DNA from: Acidovorax sp. sic0104
GTDB taxonomy: Bacteria > Pseudomonadota > Gammaproteobacteria > Burkholderiales > Burkholderiaceae_C
Length of the DNA stretch: 64,000 bases
Reading direction: 5' to 3'
Assembly (NCBI RefSeq): GCF_019219095.1
Contig: NZ_JAHUWH010000002.1
Location: 124,001-188,000, forward strand
Shown: piece after piece, positions 17,036 to 25,388 of the stretch
Layout of the letters: every line of letters starts with the position of its first letter
Numbering within the stretch: position 1 is the first letter of the stretch
The notes under the pieces: generated by a model
The model's input: only the letters and a program-made list of their open reading frames with translations
Told to the model about the DNA's origin: nothing
Database searches by the model: none
Position numbers and translations under genes: made by a program

Positions 17036-18472
17036 TCAGGTTGGCACAGCGCCTGCCGCCGCGGGCAGGCCGCCCGCTGTGCCCGTTGGCCCCCAGGTCA
17101 CGAGCGCGTCCACGCCCACCACGCGACCCTGGTCCTGCCGGTTGAACAGGGTGACCTCGGCGCCCATCGACTCGGCGATCTGCCGGCAGATCGACAGGCC
17201 CAGGCCCACACCGCCTTTGCCTGCGGAAAACGGTTGAAACAGGCGCTGCCGCACCCCGTCCTCAATGCCGGGGCCTTCGTCCCACACCAGCAGTTCGCGC
17301 AAGCCGGTGCTGTTGCGCACCAACACGCCCAGCCGCCCATGTACCGGCGTGTGGTGGATGGCGTTGGCCAGCAGGTTGCGCATCAGCTCGCCCAGCAGGG
17401 CGGCATCCCCCGGCACCGACAGCTGCGGCCCTTCCAGTGCAAAGTCCAGGCGCTTGGCGGCGATCAGCGGCGCCAGCTCCATCACCGCGCCGCGTGCCAC
17501 GCCGGTCAGATCCACGCTGGGCAGCTCGCCCATGCGCTTGAGCTGCTCCACCTTGCTCAGGCTGAGCAACTGGTTGGCCAGGCCCGAGGCCCTGTCCACC
17601 GTGTGCAGCATCTGCTGCAGGGCATCGGCCGGAAGTACGTCGCCATGGATGGCCGACTGCAGTTGCGTGCGCAGCACCGCCATGGGCGTGCGCAGCTGGT
17701 GCGTGGCATCTGCCAGAAAGCGCCGCTGCTCGTCGATCCAGCGGCTTTGTCCGGCCTGCAGTGCGCGCAGGTGCACCACTGCGGGCTCCAGCTCGGACGG
17801 CCCTTCAGGCGCTGCTGCGGCAGCGCCCGAAGGCAGAACCAGCGACGCATTCGCACGGCGCAGCCAGCCCGACGCGACCTGGGCGAGCGCCACCAACACG
17901 GCGCTCATCGCCAGCGCCAAGCCGTAGGCGGTACGCAATACCGGGTTGTCCAGCATCTGCTGCAGCGTGGGCAGGCGCTCGTTCCAGCGACGGGCCACCT
18001 GCCGCACGACGGGTTCCCCCGCTGCCGCAGCAGTTGCGGGCTGATACAGGGTGGCGGCCACGCGGGCGAGTTGGCCATCTATCTCTGCCAGGTACAGATG
18101 CACTTGGCCCGGCGCGCCAAGTTGCTGTACCGACAGCAGCGGCGGCACCGCTGCACTGCCCGCCAAGCGCTCGCCGCCCAGGCGGGTCTCACGCAGCCAC
18201 TGCGGCCCGGCCTGTGACACCGCGCCAGACGGGGCGTCGGTGCCAATCTCTCTGCCCTGCCCCACTGGCCAGGCTAAAAGGGCCACGCGCAAGGTGTTGT
18301 CCTGCCAGTCGGCGTTGGTACGCATTTGGCGCACGGCATGGAATGCAGTGATCAGCGCCACCATTGCCCACAGGGCCAGCAGCGGCCACACCACCAGCAG
18401 CCGCTGCAGCGAACCGCCGCGCGGCTGCCAGCCGAGCCACCGACCCACCCTCCGAGCACGCCCCAGCGTCAC
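17036..18472 (-). CDS. Sensor histidine kinase (TctE/QseC-like)
   Basis: 478 residues from a GTG overlapping the regulator stop by 4 bases (GTGA). Transmembrane segments at about 24-48 and 182-205 bracket a periplasmic sensor region of about 130 residues. The phosphoacceptor is His258 in FLADATHQLRTP, with N-box LLANAIHHTP and ATP-lid glycines in DEGPGI and GGVGLGLSI. It phosphorylates the adjacent OmpR-type regulator. The following ABC ATPase gene suggests it senses a nutrient, which cannot be identified. Confidence 0.92.
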   Translation of the reverse strand: MTLGRARRVGRWLGWQPRGGSLQRLLVVWPLLALWAMVALITAFHAVRQMRTNADWQDNTLRVALLAWPVGQGREIGTDAPSGAVSQAGPQWLRETRLGGERLAGSAAVPPLLSVQQLGAPGQVHLYLAEIDGQLARVAATLYQPATAAAAGEPVVRQVARRWNERLPTLQQMLDNPVLRTAYGLALAMSAVLVALAQVASGWLRRANASLVLPSGAAAAAPEGPSELEPAVVHLRALQAGQSRWIDEQRRFLADATHQLRTPMAVLRTQLQSAIHGDVLPADALQQMLHTVDRASGLANQLLSLSKVEQLKRMGELPSVDLTGVARGAVMELAPLIAAKRLDFALEGPQLSVPGDAALLGELMRNLLANAIHHTPVHGRLGVLVRNSTGLRELLVWDEGPGIEDGVRQRLFQPFSAGKGGVGLGLSICRQIAESMGAEVTLFNRQDQGRVVGVDALVTWGPTGTAGGLPAAAGAVPT

Positions 18473-19170
18473 CGGGGCGCCCCGCCTTTGTGCGCGGCCA
18501 TGCTGTCGCCGTCGCACAGCAGATAACCCACTCCGCGCAGCGTCACGATCTCGGCATTCGTGCCCACAAGCTTCTTGCGCAAGCGGTGCACCACCACCTC
18601 CACCGCATCGGCCTGCACCTGCTGATCGCCGGTATCGGCGAACACCTGCGTGCGCAGTTCTTCCTTGCTCACCACACGGTCCACGCGGGACATCAGCAGC
18701 CGCAGCAGCTCCGCCTCGCGCTGCGACAGCTCCAGGGGAAGTGCATCGTTGTAGAACACCCCGCTGCCTGGCTCGCGGTACAGCGTGCCGCAGCGCAACT
18801 GCCCGTCGCGCCCCACGCGCCGCGTCAGCGCCCGAAGGCGCGCCACCAGCTCGTCCAGGTCGAACGGCTTGGCCAGGTAGTCGTCCGCCCCCGCCTCCAG
18901 CCCGGCGATGCGGTCCGTCACCGCCGCACGGGCGGTGAGCGCCAGCACGGGCGTCGTACTGCCACCGTCGCGCAGGCGCCGCAGTATCTCCAGGCCGTCC
19001 AGCCCGGGCAGCGACAGGTCGAGCGTGATCACATCGAAAACGGTGCGTCGGGCCGCAGCCAGCGCCTCCTTGCCGTCCGCACAGCACAGCACTTCGAAGC
19101 CGCGCGCCGCCAGGGTGCGGCTCAGCGCACCGGCCAGATCAAAATCGTCTTCGACAAGGAGGAGTTTCAT
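18469..19170 (-). CDS. OmpR/TctD-type response regulator
   Basis: 233 residues from the ATG at 19170 (MKLLLVEDD). The receiver has phospho-acceptor Asp51, the acidic pair at 8-9 and Lys101. A winged-helix effector domain follows, with LSQREAELLRLL, VEVVVHRLRKKL and the closing TLRGVGYLL. It is the first gene of the regulator-kinase-ATPase run. No ribosome site is strong. Upstream in-frame codons to 19239 give an atypical extension and were rejected. Confidence 0.95.
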   Translation of the reverse strand: MKLLLVEDDFDLAGALSRTLAARGFEVLCCADGKEALAAARRTVFDVITLDLSLPGLDGLEILRRLRDGGSTTPVLALTARAAVTDRIAGLEAGADDYLAKPFDLDELVARLRALTRRVGRDGQLRCGTLYREPGSGVFYNDALPLELSQREAELLRLLMSRVDRVVSKEELRTQVFADTGDQQVQADAVEVVVHRLRKKLVGTNAEIVTLRGVGYLLCDGDSMAAHKGGAPR

Positions 19171-19287
19171 AAGCGGGGGATCATGCCGCTTGCGCAGCAA
19201 GGGCGCCATTGTGCTTGTACCAAGGATGATTGACAGCAAACCGAAAGCACAATCCTGGCCTGCGGAGTCCGCGCAACAAGGCGTTTG

Positions 19288-19617
19288 TCACGACCGCTTC
19301 GGCGGGATTCTCAGCCTGGGCCCTGCAGGGAGGCCGCCGGCATCCAGCTGCATGCGTCCTCCGACTGCAACCGGCCCGTGCTGGTGGCTGCGCAATGGCT
19401 GGGTGGGCGGCTCGCGCACGAGGTGTCGCTGGTGCAGGCACGGATGGAATGCGTGGTCGCCATCCACGCCGGCGAGCACCCGCGCCACGCGCGTGCTGCC
19501 CAGCGAACGCCACTGCGCGTCACGCAGGAAGCAGGTGCGGGGCACACCGTCGTGCCCAGGCTCCGGCACCGGTGCGAGCCTGTTCAACAGCCGATCATGA
19601 AGCTTGATGGGTGTCAT
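19288..19617 (-). CDS. Hypothetical protein coupled to the MAPEG gene
   Basis: 109 residues starting MTPIKLHDRLLNRLAPVPEP. The ATG overlaps the TGA of the MAPEG gene by 4 bases, the coupling style used throughout this window, and the first 60 codons are GC-rich at the third position. The C-terminal third is rich in His, Pro and Arg and looks less protein-like. No domain recognised. It could be a real small protein or the broken end of a longer gene. Confidence 0.4.
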   Translation of the reverse strand: MTPIKLHDRLLNRLAPVPEPGHDGVPRTCFLRDAQWRSLGSTRVARVLAGVDGDHAFHPCLHQRHLVREPPTQPLRSHQHGPVAVGGRMQLDAGGLPAGPRLRIPPKRS

Positions 19618-20033
19618 GCCGCCCGGCCCACCAGGCCCAGTTGCCCTGCGATGAGCCAACCCCACATGCCCAGCACCGCCAGGAAGTTGACCGTGAAGAC
19701 GATACCGCGCAGTTGCACGTTGGCCGTCAGCACCTGCACCAGACTGTGCGCCACCCGGCCTGCAATGAACAACCACGCCAGCGTGATCTGCACCGCATCC
19801 ACCGCCTGCAGCTGCAACAGCAGCAGGCACGCCGCGTAGAAGAAAAGCGGCCATTCGAACTGGTTGGAAAGATTCGCGCTCACCCGCCGCTCCAGCGCTG
19901 CCCAGGGGTTGGAGCCATCAGGGCTGCGGCCCAGGCCCCAGACCGTCGGGGCGCGCACGGCAGTGAGCAAGGCATAGATCACGGCAGCGAGGGCGACGTG
20001 CATCACCATCGGGTAGAGGAAGGCGTGGGGCAT
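19614..20033 (-). CDS. MAPEG family membrane protein
   Basis: 139 residues with four hydrophobic helices. MAPEG landmarks are the first helix opening MPHAFLYPMVMH, the conserved loop ERRVSANLSNQFEWP and the segment RVAHSLVQV. The family includes microsomal glutathione transferases; bacterial members are mostly uncharacterised. The ATG at 20033 matches the family start. Given the nearby sodC, ChaC and gloA genes, a thiol-stress role is possible but is only a guess. Confidence 0.88.
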   Translation of the reverse strand: MPHAFLYPMVMHVALAAVIYALLTAVRAPTVWGLGRSPDGSNPWAALERRVSANLSNQFEWPLFFYAACLLLLQLQAVDAVQITLAWLFIAGRVAHSLVQVLTANVQLRGIVFTVNFLAVLGMWGWLIAGQLGLVGRAA

Positions 20034-20124
20034 GGGGAGAATGGGCGCAAGGCCAGGGAGGTGAATCGACGGCAACAGGCCTGATTGTGCGTCGGGCCGC
20101 GTTCGTTCGCGCCCCTGCGTCCCG

Positions 20125-21549
20125 TCATACCGAGAATGTGCAGCCCGCCTCGGCCTGGGCCCGAAGCCACGGAAAAAGCTGCCCGGCATCGGCCACCAGG
20201 GGGCTGAACACGGCGGATTCGTCGTGCGACCAGTAGTACACGGCGCCCAGGTCGGGGCCGTCCGTGCGCAACAGAAAGCAGTCGGGCGAATTGTCGCCGC
20301 CCGCGATGGGCAGCATGCGCAGCGGGTCGATGCCGTCCTTGGCAATGGCCTGGCGTATCTCGGCGGCCAGCTGCGGCGAGCTGTCGTCGTGCAGGCCGAT
20401 CCAGTCCATCATTTCGGCGTGCTTGTCCAGCGCCTGCCCGATGCCGAAGAGCTGGTAGGCCTGGCGGTACTCTCCATCCACCACCGTGAGCCGGTGCGAC
20501 TGCCCGGGTGCACTGATCCAATGCACATAGGCCGCGCAGGCTGCGTCCTGCAAGACTGCAGGAAAGCGCTCTCGCAGCAGGGCAAGCTCGGCCGCCGTCG
20601 CGCTGTGGCCTGGCGCGTACTCGAACCGCAAGGCGGCGACGCGCTGGCGCTGGGCCGCGCCGGACTGCGCAGCCTCGCGCGCCACCCAGGCCTGATAGGC
20701 TGGATCATTGAGCACCTCGGGCATGCGCAGGCTCCATTTGCGGTGGCACGCGTGCGCCTCTGCGTGACGACCCAGCTGCAACAGCGCCGTGACGCGGTAG
20801 TGCTCCATCTGCGCGGTGCCGCTGCTGGTGCTGTCAGCCAGGGCGATGGCTTGCAGCGCCTGGGCGGGGTCGCTTGCAACGCACAGCGCGTACTCGGCCA
20901 TTGTCTGCGCCGCAGCCGCCAGCTGCGAAGGAGCCCCGGCGTAACTGTCGCCGAAGCTGTAGCTGCTGCTGCCGGTGTGCATGCGAAAAGGGCTGGTCTG
21001 CTGCTCCTGCGCACTGACAACGATGGCCACGCAATGGTTCAATGCTGCGGCCCAGTCATCTTCCGCGCCAGGGCCCGGATTCGCACGCGCACGGTTGGCG
21101 TGCGCGCGTCGCGCCAGAGTGTGCCAGTACCACGCGCCTTCGCTGTCCTGCGATTGCCGCAACAGAGCCAGTGCAGCGTCGTTGTCACCGCATTCGGCGT
21201 GAAGCGCGGCGAGATCCATCCGGCACTCGTCGGGGGTCTTGGGCCTGTGGCCGGCGATGCTGCCAGGCGCGTACACCCTGTCGGGCGCCACCACCTCCTG
21301 AAAACCGCTGTCCGCCAGCGCGCGGCGCACGTCGATGAAGCGCTGCAGCACTGCCTGCGGGCCCCCCTGGGCGGGAAATGCCAGGTCTTCCACCATCTTG
21401 AAACGCTCGGCCGATGTGCGCGCCTCCTGCCGCATCCAATACGCCCGCCCGTCGTACCCGTGCGGATGGAGTGTGAGCTGGATGAGCAAGGGAGCGCTGT
21501 TCTTGCGCCTGGGGCTGGTTTCGATCCAGTGGCAGGTGTAGGCGGTCAT
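20125..21549 (-). CDS. SUKH (SMI1/KNR4) C-terminal domain protein with helical repeats
   Basis: 474 residues. The final 130 or so match a SUKH/SMI1-KNR4 fold: a helical lead-in, then GGDNSPDCFLLRT and GAVYYWSHDES, the strand-rich core seen in immunity proteins. Residues about 100-340 are helix-rich with many Ala/Gln/His and may be TPR-like. SUKH domains are widespread in toxin-immunity proteins, but no toxin gene is adjacent. It is divergent from polB. The role is unknown. Confidence 0.7.
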   Translation of the reverse strand: MTAYTCHWIETSPRRKNSAPLLIQLTLHPHGYDGRAYWMRQEARTSAERFKMVEDLAFPAQGGPQAVLQRFIDVRRALADSGFQEVVAPDRVYAPGSIAGHRPKTPDECRMDLAALHAECGDNDAALALLRQSQDSEGAWYWHTLARRAHANRARANPGPGAEDDWAAALNHCVAIVVSAQEQQTSPFRMHTGSSSYSFGDSYAGAPSQLAAAAQTMAEYALCVASDPAQALQAIALADSTSSGTAQMEHYRVTALLQLGRHAEAHACHRKWSLRMPEVLNDPAYQAWVAREAAQSGAAQRQRVAALRFEYAPGHSATAAELALLRERFPAVLQDAACAAYVHWISAPGQSHRLTVVDGEYRQAYQLFGIGQALDKHAEMMDWIGLHDDSSPQLAAEIRQAIAKDGIDPLRMLPIAGGDNSPDCFLLRTDGPDLGAVYYWSHDESAVFSPLVADAGQLFPWLRAQAEAGCTFSV

Positions 21550-21681
21550 GAATGACTGAATGGACGGGCGCAGGCCATGAATGCTGTTGGATCAGGCGCG
21601 CGTTGGCTATAGCGACGATAAATCAAGAAAGGCCGGAGCCTCTCGGTTTCCCAATGGTATCCACCACCGCCCCACGAGATC

Positions 21682-21697
21682 CTGTTTATCCAGCCAG
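21682..21697. promoter_or_regulatory. LexA-box-like sequence upstream of polB
   Basis: The 16-mer CTGTTTATCCAGCCAG keeps CTGT at one end and CAG at the other with LexA spacing, but the second arm is imperfect (CCAG for ACAG). It lies 77 bases before the polB start. E. coli polB is LexA-controlled, so the site is plausible, not proven. Confidence 0.35.
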
Positions 21698-21773
21698 GGG
21701 CGCGTGATCGGGGAAAATCCCCCGTCGGCCCTGCGGGCCACTCCCATCCATTTGCATCCCCAGCCAGGTCTTC

Positions 21774-24146
21774 GTGGTAACCACCCCTCTCAACGGCTTC
21801 ATCCTCACGCGCCATTGGCGGGACACCCCGTCCGGTACGGAGATCGAATACTGGATGGCCACCGATGCCGGCCCGCGCAAGGTGTTGCTGCACCACCAGA
21901 AGTCGGTGGCGTTCGTGGAGGTGCGCCACAAGCCGACCGTGCAGGCCGTCGCGCGCGCCATGCCCGGCATCGAACTGCGCGACCTGCAGCTCAAGACCTT
22001 CCAGCATGTGCCGGTGCTGGGCATCTATGCCCGCCACTATCGCCACCTGACCCGGCTCGCCAGAGCGCTCCAGCGCCTTGGAATTGCCCTTCTGGAGGCC
22101 GATGTCCGCCCCCACGATCGCCATCTGATGGAAAGGTTCATCTTTGCAGGCGTCTCCATGGAGGGAGGGCGCGAGGAAGGCTCGGCGCTCGTCGATTGCA
22201 GGCTCGCCCCGTCAGCCCGCTTCCGGCCCGCGCTCACGGTCGCCTCGGTCGACATCGAGACCAGCGAGTACGAGGAGCTGTACTCCATCGCGCTCGACGG
22301 CATGCCCGAGCGTGTGGTCTTCATGCTGGGCGAGCCGCCGTCGGCCCCCGGGCCGGTGCTGGACTTCTCCATCGTCTACTGCCCGACCCGGCAAGAGATG
22401 ATCGAGCGCTTGAACGCCTGGATCGAGCGCAACGATCCCGACGTCATCGTGGGGTGGAACGTGATCCAGTTCGACCTGCGCGTTCTGCAGAAGACCGCCG
22501 ACGACGGTGGCGTACCGCTGCTCCCAGGCAGGGGGCGCACGCCCATCGCCTGGCGCACGCACCCTCGCAAGCAGGGCTATCTCTTTGCACCCATGCCCGG
22601 ACGGCTCGTCATCGACGGCATTGACGCCCTGAAGGCGGCGGTATGGAGCTTTCCTTCGTTCAGCCTGGAGACGGTTGCGCAGCGCCTGCTTGGCGAGGGC
22701 AAGGACATCGGCGACAACTACGACAAGATGGCGGAGATCAACCGCCGCTACCGTGAAGACCGTACCGCATTGGCGGTCTACAACATCCGGGACTGCGAGC
22801 TGGTGCTGCGCATATTCGAGAAAACGAAGCTGCTGCAGTTTGTCGTCGAACGCGCGCAAACCACAGGCTTGCAGGCAGACCATTTCGGCGGCTCAATTGC
22901 CGCGTTCAGCCACCACTACCTGCCGCGAATGCACCGCCTGGGGTTTGTGGCGCCCAATGTGGGAGATGTCCAGCAAGGGGCGTTCCCGGGTGGGTACGTG
23001 ATCGACTCCAGGCCGGGCTTCTACGATTCCGTGGTGGTCCTGGACTACAAAAGCCTGTACCCATCGATCATCCGCACCTTCCTCGTGGACCCCGTGGGCC
23101 ACGCGGAGGGCCAGGCGGCCACCGACCCTGCAAGCTGCGTCGCGGGCCCGCTGGGAACGAGATTCTCGCGCGATCGGCACTGCCTGCCGGAGATCGTCAC
23201 AACGCTCTGGAACGCCCGCGACGAAGCCAAGCGTGAGCGCAACGAGCCGCTGTCGCAGGCGCTCAAGCTGTTGATGAACTCTTTCGCCGGGGTGCTCGGG
23301 GCGTCCGAGTGCCGATTCTTCAACCCCGAAGTCGTGTCCGCGATAACGCTTCGCGGCCACGAGATGGTCAAGCTCACACGGCGCTTCGTCGAGGACCGGG
23401 GCTACGAGGTCATCTATGGCGACACCGACTCCATCTTCATCTGGCTCAAGCGAACCCATTCCAACGAAGAAGCCCATGCGGTCGCGGCGGACCTGGTGGA
23501 TGACATCAACGCGTGGTGGAAACGAACCTTGCGCGACGAGCACAGGCTCGAGAGCTATCTCGAGATCGAGTTCGACACCCATTTCAGGAAGTTCTTCATG
23601 CCGACCATCCGTGGCTCGGATGTGGGCAGCAAGAAACGCTATGCAGGCTTGAGCGCGGATGCGTCCGGCAAGGAAGAGATGGTCTTTCGCGGCCTGGAGA
23701 TGGCCCGCAGCGACTGGACGCCGCTGGCACAGCAATTTCAGGAAGGGCTGCTGTCCAGGATTTTCCAGGGCGCCCCGCACGGAGACTTTGTTGCCGACTA
23801 CGCCAGGGCCACCCTCGCCGGCGAAAAGGACGACCTGCTCATCTACCGCAAGCGCCTGCGCCACCACCTGTCTGCCTACCAGGTCAACGTGCCGCCCCAG
23901 GTCCGGGCCGCCAGATTGGCAGATGAACACAACGCGCGGATGAACCGGCCCCAGCAGTACCAGCACGGAGGATGGATCCGGTACGTGATGACAACAATGG
24001 GGCCAGAGCCCCTGGAGACGCTGCGCTCACCCATCGACTATGAGCATTACCTGGCCAAGCAGCTACAGCCCATTGCAGACTCGATCCTGTACCCGCTGGG
24101 TGAGAGCTTCAGCAGCCTGACGACTTCGCAGCAGCGACTCTTCTGA
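21774..24146 (+). CDS. polB: DNA polymerase II (family B)
   Basis: 790 residues from a GTG at 21774. The proofreading exonuclease is intact (Asp160 and Glu162 in SVDIETS, later NIRDCELV) and so are the polymerase motifs: DYKSLYPSI with Asp424, KLLMNSFAGVLG, and YGDTDS with Asp550 and Asp552. It is a damage-related replicative polymerase working at stalled forks. Length is close to the E. coli enzyme (783). Third-position GC is slightly lower than in neighbours. A LexA-like site lies upstream. Confidence 0.97.
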   Translation: MVTTPLNGFILTRHWRDTPSGTEIEYWMATDAGPRKVLLHHQKSVAFVEVRHKPTVQAVARAMPGIELRDLQLKTFQHVPVLGIYARHYRHLTRLARALQRLGIALLEADVRPHDRHLMERFIFAGVSMEGGREEGSALVDCRLAPSARFRPALTVASVDIETSEYEELYSIALDGMPERVVFMLGEPPSAPGPVLDFSIVYCPTRQEMIERLNAWIERNDPDVIVGWNVIQFDLRVLQKTADDGGVPLLPGRGRTPIAWRTHPRKQGYLFAPMPGRLVIDGIDALKAAVWSFPSFSLETVAQRLLGEGKDIGDNYDKMAEINRRYREDRTALAVYNIRDCELVLRIFEKTKLLQFVVERAQTTGLQADHFGGSIAAFSHHYLPRMHRLGFVAPNVGDVQQGAFPGGYVIDSRPGFYDSVVVLDYKSLYPSIIRTFLVDPVGHAEGQAATDPASCVAGPLGTRFSRDRHCLPEIVTTLWNARDEAKRERNEPLSQALKLLMNSFAGVLGASECRFFNPEVVSAITLRGHEMVKLTRRFVEDRGYEVIYGDTDSIFIWLKRTHSNEEAHAVAADLVDDINAWWKRTLRDEHRLESYLEIEFDTHFRKFFMPTIRGSDVGSKKRYAGLSADASGKEEMVFRGLEMARSDWTPLAQQFQEGLLSRIFQGAPHGDFVADYARATLAGEKDDLLIYRKRLRHHLSAYQVNVPPQVRAARLADEHNARMNRPQQYQHGGWIRYVMTTMGPEPLETLRSPIDYEHYLAKQLQPIADSILYPLGESFSSLTTSQQRLF

Positions 24147-24171
24147 GCCGCTCGTTCCCTGCAATGGCCTC

Positions 24172-24193
24172 TGAGGCCCTGTTGACGGCCTCA
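24172..24193. terminator. Inverted repeat between convergent polB and Roadblock genes
   Basis: TGAGGCC pairs with GGCCTCA over an 8-base loop. It overlaps the stop of the minus-strand gene and lacks a T run, so it is a weak terminator candidate. Confidence 0.4.
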
Positions 24194-25048
24194 GACCTTC
24201 AACGAGCGCTCCAGGTCCGTCAGCCGGTAGCGTGCAAGGGCCAGGTTGCCCTTGTTGCGGTCGAGCACCAGGTACAGAAAAAGGCCTTCGTTGTTGGGGA
24301 TCAGGCGGATCAGGTGGTACTGCTCGGCCAGCGTGATCAGGATGTCCTCGATGCCTCGACGAATGCCCAGGGACTCCATGGTCTTGAGCTTGGCCTGCAC
24401 AACTTGTGTGTTGCCTGCAGCGGCAAGGTCCAGGTTCATCCCGCTGCCGGCCTGGGCAAGGCACATGCCGCTGCGGTAATCCACCAACGCCACTGCCAGC
24501 GCGCCGTCGATGGTCATGGCAGCGTCCATGGAACTCTTCAAATTCGAACTCATAACTTCTTCTGCGCCTTTTCTTTCTTCATTGACGTATTCGTTGACCG
24601 CCCTGACCTTGCCGATCTGCTCCATCAGGACGAACCAGAGCGTTTGCGGATCGCTGTTGGGCAACTGGTACTTGTGCACGCCTGCGCGCGGATGGGTGCG
24701 CAGGAATTTGGCGATCTCCATGTCTTCCATCACCGCGTTGGGCAACAGCAGGAACCAGACAGCCCGCGCCGCCTCCAGCGCCTGCAGGGCCAGCACGGGC
24801 GGTAGCATGGCAAAGCTGCCGGGCCCCACGAGCACGGCGACCGCATCGGGCGCAGGGGGCAGATCAGACAGGTCTTGCACCGCAGCCGGCCGGAACCAGC
24901 TGATCTCAGGCGCGCCCGGTACACCGCCAAGCGGCATCTTCTCCCAGGCGCCGTGCCCGGTGGTGCCGGTCACACCAAGCTGGGCCAATGCATAGCCGCC
25001 GATGCGCGAAGTCAGGTCCAGAACGGCGATTTGGGGTACGTTTGTCAA
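24191..25048 (-). CDS. Roadblock/LC7 domain protein with an N-terminal region of unknown function
   Basis: About 285 residues from a TTG at 25048 (reads MTNVPQIAVLDL). The last 120 residues form a Roadblock/LC7 domain (MTIDGALAVALVDYRSGMCLAQAG through LFLYLVLDRNKGN), the fold of MglB-like GTPase regulators. The first 160 residues are alpha/beta with no family that I recognise. No partner GTPase gene is adjacent. The start is uncertain: the frame is open upstream to 25279 with only TTG and GTG codons available. Confidence 0.7.
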   Translation of the reverse strand: MTNVPQIAVLDLTSRIGGYALAQLGVTGTTGHGAWEKMPLGGVPGAPEISWFRPAAVQDLSDLPPAPDAVAVLVGPGSFAMLPPVLALQALEAARAVWFLLLPNAVMEDMEIAKFLRTHPRAGVHKYQLPNSDPQTLWFVLMEQIGKVRAVNEYVNEERKGAEEVMSSNLKSSMDAAMTIDGALAVALVDYRSGMCLAQAGSGMNLDLAAAGNTQVVQAKLKTMESLGIRRGIEDILITLAEQYHLIRLIPNNEGLFLYLVLDRNKGNLALARYRLTDLERSLKV

Positions 25049-25388
25049 CAGTGGGTTCCGGTGGTCGTCAAAGTGGAAAGGGGAATGTCCGTCAACGAAG
25101 CTGCGGACTCGGTGGACTGGCGCAGAGGCGCCGCGACAGATGCGGTTCACTCTCCGGATGGCCCGAAGGTGTTGCCTATCGAATGCCTGCTCTTTGAGAG
25201 CATGCAATGCGCACCGCGTGGAGCCCACGGAAGCCTTCGAGCGCGTAAGCACGCCCCAGGTTGACCCCTCACGCGCCAATTGTATCTATTTATTGCAAAA
25301 GTCGAATTTTGTTACATCAACGTGCGGCTTCACCCATGCTGCTACCGGCCCGCGCGGCGAGGGACAGCCCCGGCGCGCGGGCCTTTCC
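25049..25388. other. Non-coding spacer with an A/T-rich promoter island
   Basis: No gene is seen if the Roadblock gene starts at 25048. Bases 25275-25325 are A/T-rich; on the minus strand they hold TTGATG, TTCGAC and TACAAT hexamers in promoter-like order. If transcription starts there, the Roadblock mRNA has a leader of over 200 bases or a longer N-terminus than annotated. The 3' flank of the TonB receptor gene also lies here without a clear terminator. Confidence 0.45.
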
